Assembly (NCBI GenBank): GCA_031273735.1
Contig: JAISRI010000212.1
Coordinates: 1 to 6,448, forward strand
DNA from: Helicobacteraceae bacterium
Lineage (GTDB): Bacteria; Campylobacterota; Campylobacteria; Campylobacterales; SZUA-545
Direction of reading: 5' to 3'
Length of the DNA stretch: 6,448 nucleotides
Positions 1-4,452 of this stretch are shown in pieces. The translations under genes and the position numbers were made by a program. The notes beneath the pieces were generated by a model. That model saw nothing but the letters and a program-made list of their open reading frames with translations, was not told where the DNA came from and made no database searches. How positions within the stretch are numbered: position 1 is the stretch's first letter; each line of letters starts with the position of its first letter.

Positions 1-2
1 CT

Positions 3-65
3 CTTTTTGCGGAAGTGATGCGCCGTATCGTTAATAACGAAAGCGTAAACGGACTGTTTGAATAG
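3..65 (+). CDS. 3' end of an unidentified rightward gene (partial)
   Basis: A plus-strand frame is open from the left edge and ends at TAG 63-65. It gives about 20 residues with an ordinary soluble C-terminal character, including the stretch EVMRRIVNNESVNGLFE. The mix of charged and hydrophobic residues looks like the end of a real protein. The fragment is too short to identify a family, and an open frame of this length could arise by chance. The other two forward frames close earlier. The gene points away from the lipoprotein operon, so the two transcription units converge on the 66-415 gap. Confidence 0.35.
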   Translation, partial: LFAEVMRRIVNNESVNGLFE

Positions 66-111
66 CGCGTTTATTATAGATCGTCGTATTCCTAAAACCC
101 GCCGCGTTTCA

Positions 112-138
112 GTCATTCCTGCGCTTCGCGGGAATGAC
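112..138. repeat. Stem-loop resembling a REP/dRS3-type dispersed element
   Basis: GTCATTCCTGCG (112-123) pairs with CGCGGGAATGAC (127-138) around a CTT loop, giving a 12-bp stem with one G-T wobble. The outline ATTCC[C/T]...GGGAAT resembles the Neisseria dRS3 repeat, ATTCCC-N8-GGGAAT, and similar short intergenic palindromes seen in many genomes. Here the spacing is 9 rather than 8. No U-tract follows on either strand, so a classical intrinsic terminator is unlikely, although the stem could still protect mRNA 3' ends. Only one copy is in this window, so its dispersed nature is inferred. Confidence 0.55.
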
Positions 139-363
139 GCGGTTGCGAGTTTTATCGCGTTCAAGACGGCTTCAATAATTTGATGATCTTTTTGGATCCC
201 GATTTCCTCCGCGCTTGGCTCTTCTGCGAAAGCTATCGCTTCGCGTAATGGCGATAAGGGACGCGGAAACAACATAAAAAGAAGCGTTTTACGGAGACGC
301 GAGGCGTTAATTTTGCCTACGTTCAAAAAATATATCGCAAATACGGCGAGTTGTATTGTAGCG

Positions 364-380
364 CTCCGCTGAAAGCGGAG
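364..380 (-). terminator. Hairpin downstream of the lipoprotein operon, possible terminator
   Basis: CTCCGCT (364-370) and AGCGGAG (374-380) form a perfect 7-bp GC-rich stem with a 3-base loop. It lies about 35 bases beyond the stop of the small lipoprotein gene, where an operon terminator is expected. On the minus strand no run of T follows the stem, so it is at best a weak or non-canonical terminator. It could equally be an mRNA-stabilising structure. Confidence 0.3.
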
Positions 381-384
381 TATG

Positions 385-402
385 GCGGATAAAGCGGATA
401 AA
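385..402. repeat. Two tandem copies of GCGGATAAA
   Basis: GCGGATAAA occurs at 385-393 and again at 394-402. A degenerate third unit, GGAGCGAAA, follows directly at 403-411. The array lies in the 3' region of the small lipoprotein transcript, between its stop codon and the hairpin at 364-380. No function is evident. Confidence 0.5.
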
Positions 403-415
403 GGAGCGAAAGGCG

Positions 416-715
416 TTACTTTATGATTTTCCAACTTAGAGGAGTTATAACGCCGCCTTTTAATAACAAGTAGTTATCTGTTTGCGAATTATCGATAAAC
501 TCTACGTTAAACTTGATAAGCCGCCCCTGAAGGTCTCTTAGCTCTTTTTCTTTCTCTTTGGGATATACGGAATATTCTACCCCTTTATCGTCGATCACGC
601 CTACAAACGTATGCGGTTCGTTCCCGTATATTTGGACTCTGCCCGTAATGGTGGTTTTCGCTCCGCAAGCAAGCAAAGAAAACGCGAAACAAGAGGCTAA
701 AAATACAAGTTTCAT
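416..715 (-). CDS. Small predicted lipoprotein (99 aa), function unknown
   Basis: The N-terminus is a lipoprotein signal peptide: Lys2, a hydrophobic stretch at residues 3-16 and the lipobox LLAC with Cys17 as the lipidation site. The mature part, about 83 residues, is mostly alternating beta-type segments (TITGRVQIYG, TFVGVIDDKG, GRLIKFNVEFID, NYLLLKGGVITPLSW) broken by one charged helix-like stretch around KEKEKELRDL. This pattern suggests a compact OB-fold-like barrel, but that is inference from pattern only. The ATG at 713-715 has a Shine-Dalgarno sequence, TAAGG, 6 bases upstream, lying inside the last codons of the metallopeptidase gene. That gene stops 3 bases before this one starts, so the two are very likely co-transcribed and translationally coupled. 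A role as partner, inhibitor or accessory of the peptidase is possible but not shown. Confidence 0.85.
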   Translation of the reverse strand: MKLVFLASCFAFSLLACGAKTTITGRVQIYGNEPHTFVGVIDDKGVEYSVYPKEKEKELRDLQGRLIKFNVEFIDNSQTDNYLLLKGGVITPLSWKIIK

Positions 716-718
716 AAC

Positions 719-2341
719 TTACCTTACCATAATGTAAAGCTCTACGTCGTCGTTAGCTGGTTTTTCAAGCGTGATCGATAGGCTTCCGCTTTTGTTTTTC
801 CACGCGCTTAGAGAGTGCAATCTAACCGAATGCGGTCTCATCTCTCTAGGCGATAGATCAAAAACTTTAGGACCGATAACGCCGCCGGACGATATATTCC
901 ATATATCAAAACCTGTAGCGGTATAAGTTGTTCCATCGATTGTTTTGTTAACCGTATTATCGAACGAAAGAACGCCGCTTGGCTTTTTTGTTCCGCTAAA
1001 CACCAAAGCCTCGCCGTATCTAGCAAGAGCTTTTTCAAAGGTTAATCCCGCTTCAAACTTATCTAACGCCGCAGTTATAGACTTCTCGTTTGTTTCGTCG
1101 TTGGCAAGGATATCTTTAAGAAGTTGCGCTCCGCCGAAATTACGCATAAGATACGCGCCAAAGGCGTATCCTTTCGCGTAAGAGGCGCCGCTATCCAAAT
1201 TATCCCATTCGGTTACGCCAACCTGATCGTAAAAGGTAAGAAAGGTTGGAATACGCACTTTTATGGGGTGATAGTCGTTTACGCCTATAAGCGGATCGAC
1301 TACGTCTTCCGCCATCATCGAGAGCGCTTCGTTATACCAAGTAGCGGAGTTTTTGTCGCGCTTTACGAATTTTTCGTTGAAGTTGATCATATGCTGAAAC
1401 TCATGTATTAAAGTCGAATACATAAATTCGAGAGAATGTTGGATATAACCGGCGTCGAGATAAAAGATTTCGGCTTTGTTCGATCTTAATGGGGGAGACC
1501 ACTTCTTGCTCTCGGAATCATTGTAAAAATCCTTGCCCCAGAAAAACCCCGCCACGTTGCCGTTGCCGTTGTTAATATCATAAACCAAGATTTGGATTTT
1601 CGGATCGCCGTCTCTGCCTCCGTCGCCGTTAGTCCCTCCTCCATACTCATAGCCCAAAAGTTTGGTTTCTATCGGATAAATTACGTCAAACTTAGTCGCT
1701 AACGCTTGCGCTTGAGGAGTAGTTATACTATTGTCGATAACCCATATATTGCTATACGTTCCCGTAGCTAGAAGGGTAGCCTCTTTTTGCACAAAAGAAC
1801 CGCCGTTAAAAACCTCCTCCACCCAAAAGTTTCTTTTATCGTTTACCGAAGGAGCCGCGAAAGGAGCGAAGGATATTAAACGATCGCGGTTTTGGCGCAT
1901 CTCTTCGGTAATGGGCGGCGGATTGGCGTTGAACTCCATAGCGCCTATATGATCCATAGGAAGAAAAGAGCTTTGCGATTCAAACGTATCTTGCGCTTGG
2001 AGCGCTTGGCTATCGTCAAATACCGTCGCGCTTAATAATCCGCCCGTATCGTTTGCGTTTAATCCGCCCGTATCGTTTGCTTTTGCGACGCATGCCGATT
2101 TATTGACTTTGACCAAATAAACGTCGTTTGCGTTTAGAGAATTAAGATTGATAGTTGCGGTTTGCCCCGTGAAATTGACTTTTTCAATTACCCCTGGGAT
2201 ACCGTTGAAGTTATGTCCGTTAGAGCGACAATCTACATTGGGGTTGGAGTTATCGCCGTCAGAACCGCTAGAAGAGCTGCAACCCGACAGCGAAAACGAT
2301 AGAGCGGCTAATAACAGAGAGAGAGAGAGAGAGAGAGACAA
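719..2341 (-). CDS. Surface lipoprotein metallopeptidase, M30 (hyicolysin)-like, with a phase-variable 5' end
   Basis: This 540-residue predicted lipoprotein carries a zinc metallopeptidase signature. The start is TTG (2339-2341) with the Shine-Dalgarno TAAGGA 6 bases upstream. No later ATG keeps the signal peptide. A hydrophobic Ser-Leu repeat leads to the lipobox LSGC with Cys21, followed by a Ser/Gly/Asp linker (residues 22-35) that would tether the domain to a membrane. HEFQH at residues 313-317 supplies the HExxH zinc ligands and catalytic Glu314. Glu338 in WYNEALSMMAED is the likely third ligand, as in Glu-zincins. Later segments (SYAKGYAFGAYLMRNFGGAQLL and a beta-rich C-terminus) fit the M30-like family as I recall it, including many spirochaete lipoproteins. 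The substrate is unknown. The signal peptide lacks a positive n-region from the TTG start, which is unusual. The (CT)11 tract in the signal codons and the 24-base duplication at residues 87-102 make the N-terminus hypermutable. The family assignment is moderately sure; the HExxH motif is certain. Confidence 0.85.
   Translation of the reverse strand: MSLSLSLSLLLAALSFSLSGCSSSSGSDGDNSNPNVDCRSNGHNFNGIPGVIEKVNFTGQTATINLNSLNANDVYLVKVNKSACVAKANDTGGLNANDTGGLLSATVFDDSQALQAQDTFESQSSFLPMDHIGAMEFNANPPPITEEMRQNRDRLISFAPFAAPSVNDKRNFWVEEVFNGGSFVQKEATLLATGTYSNIWVIDNSITTPQAQALATKFDVIYPIETKLLGYEYGGGTNGDGGRDGDPKIQILVYDINNGNGNVAGFFWGKDFYNDSESKKWSPPLRSNKAEIFYLDAGYIQHSLEFMYSTLIHEFQHMINFNEKFVKRDKNSATWYNEALSMMAEDVVDPLIGVNDYHPIKVRIPTFLTFYDQVGVTEWDNLDSGASYAKGYAFGAYLMRNFGGAQLLKDILANDETNEKSITAALDKFEAGLTFEKALARYGEALVFSGTKKPSGVLSFDNTVNKTIDGTTYTATGFDIWNISSGGVIGPKVFDLSPREMRPHSVRLHSLSAWKNKSGSLSITLEKPANDDVELYIMVR
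722..726 (-). promoter_or_regulatory. Ribosome binding site of the small lipoprotein gene, inside the upstream gene
   Basis: On the minus strand TAAGG lies 6 bases before the ATG at 715 and matches the expected 16S anti-Shine-Dalgarno complement. It overlaps the Val539 and Arg540 codons of the metallopeptidase gene. The spacing and overlap support translational coupling and fix the start of the 99-residue protein. Confidence 0.7.
2037..2084 (-). repeat. 24-base in-frame tandem duplication in the metallopeptidase gene
   Basis: Two adjacent 24-base units, 2037-2060 and 2061-2084, differ by a single base. They encode the octapeptide repeats KANDTGGL and NANDTGGL (residues 87-102) in the N-terminal region between the lipid anchor and the catalytic domain. 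Near-identity at DNA level suggests a recent duplication. Because the unit is a multiple of three, loss or gain would change protein length without breaking the frame. Confidence 0.9.
2316..2338 (-). repeat. (CT)11 dinucleotide tract in signal-peptide codons, predicted phase-variation switch
   Basis: On the minus strand the tract reads T(CT)11 without interruption for 23 bases, directly after the TTG start, and it encodes the Ser-Leu repeats of the signal peptide. Long dinucleotide tracts at this position cause slipped-strand phase variation in Helicobacter outer-membrane genes such as oipA. A change of one unit shifts the frame by two bases. A change of three units keeps the frame and alters the signal peptide by two Ser-Leu pairs. 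The present length puts the TTG start in frame. Confidence 0.9.
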
Positions 2342-2347
2342 CTTTTT

Positions 2348-2353
2348 TCCTTA
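2348..2353 (-). promoter_or_regulatory. Shine-Dalgarno site for the TTG start of the metallopeptidase gene
   Basis: TAAGGA on the minus strand lies 6 bases before the TTG at 2341 and matches the expected anti-Shine-Dalgarno complement over all six bases. This supports real initiation at the non-ATG codon that is in frame with the full lipoprotein. Confidence 0.65.
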
Positions 2354-2392
2354 AACCAAGCTGAAACGCAGAAAAACGAACGCATCGTTAAA

Positions 2393-2397
2393 TCCTT
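2393..2397 (-). promoter_or_regulatory. Shine-Dalgarno site for the upstream ATG
   Basis: AAGGA on the minus strand lies 7 bases before the ATG at 2385, an ideal spacing. It gives that out-of-frame start a site about as good as the TTG start has, and an ATG is normally the stronger initiator. This is the reason to consider two competing starts. Confidence 0.6.
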
Positions 2398-2433
2398 TTT
2401 GTAGAAGATTTGCCATTACGAGATCGTAAAAAC

Positions 2434-2448
2434 GCGTTATTGTAACGC
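2434..2448 (-). promoter_or_regulatory. Palindrome containing a possible -10 box for the lipoprotein operon
   Basis: GCGTTA (2434-2439) and TAACGC (2443-2448) are perfect inverted arms around TTG. On the minus strand the palindrome contains TACAAT (2439-2444), a good -10 hexamer about 54 bases before the upstream ATG. No clear -35 box lies at the usual distance; instead the upstream DNA has an A-rich run, which is common for Campylobacterota vegetative promoters. A regulator bound to the palindrome would block this promoter, so it is a candidate operator. A shorter inverted repeat, TTACG-AGAT-CGTAA, follows at 2416-2429. Confidence 0.4.
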
Positions 2449-2513
2449 AAACTTTTTTGAATCCGCTTAAATCCGCGCAAAAGTCGCGTTTGGCGGGAGA
2501 CAAATTTGGCTTT

Positions 2514-2522
2514 TGCTACACT
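2514..2522 (+). promoter_or_regulatory. Possible extended -10 promoter of tkt
   Basis: TGCTACACT has the extended -10 form TGn followed by a TACACT hexamer (2517-2522). It is 29 bases before the tkt ATG, which would give a short leader of roughly 20-25 bases. No well-spaced -35 box is visible; TTGGCG at 2490-2495 is about 21 bases away, which is too far. It is supported only by pattern and position. Confidence 0.35.
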
Positions 2523-2551
2523 TGCGCTCTATTTTTTACGAAAGAATCACA

Positions 2552-4450
2552 ATGCGGCTCGACGATAAAACTCTTGGCGAAATGTCCAACGCGGTTCGCT
2601 TTTTAGCGGTAGATACGATCCAAAAGGCAAACTCTGGGCACCCCGGTATGCCGATGGGAATCGCGGATATAGCGAGCGTTTTTAGCTTTCATCTGAAACA
2701 TAATCCGCGCAATCCAAAGTGGCTAAACCGCGATCGCGTCGTATTTTCCGGCGGACACGGCAGCGCGCTAATCTATTCGCTTTTGCACCTATGGGGTTAC
2801 GACCTTTCGTTGGATGATCTAAAAAACTTCAGACAGCTTGATTCCAAAACGCCCGGACACCCAGAGCGCCTTCATACCGAAGGGATCGAGGTTACGACGG
2901 GGCCTTTAGGGCAAGGGTTTGCCAACGCCGTAGGCTTTGCTTTTGCCGCCAAAAAAGCGCAAAAACTTTTGGGCGCTATCGATCATAAAGTTTGGTGTTT
3001 TTGCGGCGACGGCGACATTATGGAGGGCGTTTGCTACGAGGCAAGCTCTTTTGCAGGGCATAACGCGCTGGATAATCTGATCGTCGTTTACGATAGCAAC
3101 GACATTACGATCGACGGCTCTTTGAATATCTGTTTTTCAGAAGACGTAGCGGCGAGATTTACGGCGCAGGGTTGGCATACTATCGCGATCGACGGGCATA
3201 ATTTTGAAGCGATCGACGCGGCTTTTGAAAGCGCCAAAAACCAAAGCAAACCTACGATCATTATCGCCAAAACGCGCATAGCCAAAGGCGCGGCGACTAT
3301 GGAAGGCAGCCGCAAAACGCACGGCGCGCCGCTAGGATCGAGCGAGATTAGCGCCAGCAAAGTAAAAGCGGGTTTCAAAGACGAACCGTTTTATATCCCG
3401 CAAAACGCGCTGACTTGGTTTAGAACCGCTTTAGAAAAGGGCGAATTAGCCGAGCGCGAATGGAATGATCGCGTCCAGAAATCGGATAAAAAAGAGCTTC
3501 TTAAACGGCTGTTAAACCCCGATTTTAGCGCGATCGAATATCCCGTTTTCGACGGCGCTCCTAAAGCCACAAGAGATACGAACGGTCAAATTCTAAACGC
3601 GATCGCCGCCTCTGTGCAAGGGTTTATCGGCGGAAGCGCCGATCTAGCCGCCTCCAATAAAACCGAGTTGGCTAATAGCGATTCAAATATCCGCTTTGGC
3701 ATTCGAGAACACGCGATGAGCGCGATTACCAACGCGATCGCGCTTTATGGGATTTTTATCCCGTTTGATTCGACCTTTTTCGTCTTTAGCGACTATCAAA
3801 AACCGGCGGCTAGAACGGCGGCGCTGATGAGCGCGAAACGTTTTTTCATTTGGACGCACGATTCTATCGGCGTGGGAGAAGACGGCGCGACGCACCAGCC
3901 GATCGAACAGCTTTCGGCTTTTCGCGCCCTGCCCAATTTTTACGTTTTTCGCCCCGCTGACGGATTTGAAAACGTCGTCGCGTGGAAAAGCGCGCTTAAA
4001 CTGCAAGCGCCTTCGGCTTTCGTCCTAAGCCGCCAAAATCTGCCCGCGCTTGATCGAAGCCAAATCAAAGGCGATATTTCAAAGGGCGGATATTTGCTTT
4101 GCGTAGCCAAAAAAGCGCAAATTACGCTGATCGCGAGCGGAAGCGAAGTCGCGCTGGCTCTAAGCGCAAAGAGTTTATTGCAAACAAAAGGGATCGGCGC
4201 AAACGTCGTCAGCGTTCCTTGTTTCGATCTTTTCGCGGAACAAGACGAAGAGTATCTTGAAACGATCGTCGATCCCCAAACGATCGCGATCGCGATCGAA
4301 GCGGCAAGCGCGAACGAGTGGTTTCGTTTCGCCGACGCGGTTATTGGAATGGAGAGTTTCGGCGCGTCCGCTCCGTCTGAAAAACTTTTCGAGCGTTTCG
4401 GTTTTAGCGCCGAAAATATCGCGCAAATAGCCGAGAATTTGCTCTCTTAG
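2552..4450 (+). CDS. tkt: Transketolase
   Basis: This cytosolic thiamine-diphosphate enzyme of the non-oxidative pentose phosphate pathway moves two-carbon ketol units between sugar phosphates. The whole family layout is present. The N-terminal domain has GHPGMPMG with His30, His69 in GGHGS, His103 in PGHPE, and the cofactor motif GDGDIMEG (152-159) leading to Asn183 in YDSND. The central domain has the catalytic Glu386 in FGIREHAM, the SDYQKPAARTAAL segment and His436 in THDSIGVGEDG. The C-terminal transketolase domain is complete and ends AENLLS. Its 632 residues are at the short end of the family. I chose the ATG at 2552 over an in-frame TTG at 2513, because homologues begin close to this point and the TTG overlaps the putative -10 box. 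An AAAGAA stretch at 2541-2546 is a weak ribosome site. A helicase gene follows after 2 bases. Confidence 0.97.
   Translation: MRLDDKTLGEMSNAVRFLAVDTIQKANSGHPGMPMGIADIASVFSFHLKHNPRNPKWLNRDRVVFSGGHGSALIYSLLHLWGYDLSLDDLKNFRQLDSKTPGHPERLHTEGIEVTTGPLGQGFANAVGFAFAAKKAQKLLGAIDHKVWCFCGDGDIMEGVCYEASSFAGHNALDNLIVVYDSNDITIDGSLNICFSEDVAARFTAQGWHTIAIDGHNFEAIDAAFESAKNQSKPTIIIAKTRIAKGAATMEGSRKTHGAPLGSSEISASKVKAGFKDEPFYIPQNALTWFRTALEKGELAEREWNDRVQKSDKKELLKRLLNPDFSAIEYPVFDGAPKATRDTNGQILNAIAASVQGFIGGSADLAASNKTELANSDSNIRFGIREHAMSAITNAIALYGIFIPFDSTFFVFSDYQKPAARTAALMSAKRFFIWTHDSIGVGEDGATHQPIEQLSAFRALPNFYVFRPADGFENVVAWKSALKLQAPSAFVLSRQNLPALDRSQIKGDISKGGYLLCVAKKAQITLIASGSEVALALSAKSLLQTKGIGANVVSVPCFDLFAEQDEEYLETIVDPQTIAIAIEAASANEWFRFADAVIGMESFGASAPSEKLFERFGFSAENIAQIAENLLS
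4282..4299 (+). repeat. GATCGC hexamer run inside tkt
   Basis: The sequence reads GATCGC twice and then GATCGA, encoding the Ile-Ala-Ile-Ala-Ile-Glu stretch near the tkt C-terminus. It contains the octamer GCGATCGC, also seen elsewhere in tkt (for example near 2731, 3601 and 3737). It is part of a strong GATC enrichment in the rightward genes. Confidence 0.6.
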
Positions 4451-4452
4451 CT

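Larger units (their letters stand above)
66..415. other. Intergenic region between convergent genes; no supported gene
   Basis: These 350 bases lie between the putative end of a rightward gene and the stop of the leftward small lipoprotein gene. I see no frame with a credible start, ribosome site and protein-like composition on either strand. The region holds a long stem-loop at 112-138, a small inverted repeat (TATCGC 234-239 with GCGATA 251-256), a hairpin at 364-380 and a 9-base tandem repeat at 385-402. It may be a repeat-bearing spacer or a decayed gene. Confidence 0.6.
2308..2385 (-). other. Out-of-frame upstream reading frame (25 codons) overlapping the start of the metallopeptidase gene
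   Basis: ATG at 2383-2385 has an AAGGA Shine-Dalgarno sequence 7 bases upstream and opens a frame beginning MRSFFCVSAWFKEKSC. It runs through the CT tract as Leu-Ser repeats and ends at TAG 2308-2310. The frame starts 44 bases before the TTG start, so it is in a different phase and cannot make the lipoprotein in this allele. Removing one CT unit or adding two would join it to the lipoprotein frame. That would give a longer, positively charged signal peptide of about 34 residues ending at the same lipobox Cys. It may be the OFF form of the main start, or a leader that modulates the TTG start. Confidence 0.55.

Noticed and set aside
183..248. A 21-codon plus-strand frame, MIFLDPDFLRAWLFCESYRFA.
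   Set aside because: It reads somewhat like protein but has no convincing ribosome site, is very short and cannot be told from chance or a gene remnant.
2308..2341. A plain frameshift or sequencing error making the metallopeptidase a pseudogene.
   Set aside because: The TTG start has a good ribosome site and gives an intact 540-residue lipoprotein with lipobox and HEFQH, so the allele can be expressed as it stands. A repeat-length error in the assembly remains possible.
945..2354. Four open frames of 66-95 codons on the plus strand (945-1181, 1124-1411, 1731-1952, 2148-2354).
   Set aside because: They lie antisense within the metallopeptidase gene (the last runs just past its start), which has clear family motifs, and none has a domain or ribosome site of its own.
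2513..2551. An in-frame TTG at 2513 that would add 13 residues to transketolase.
   Set aside because: It overlaps the likely -10 promoter box, has no ribosome site, and the extra residues do not resemble the family N-terminus, which begins close to the ATG at 2552.
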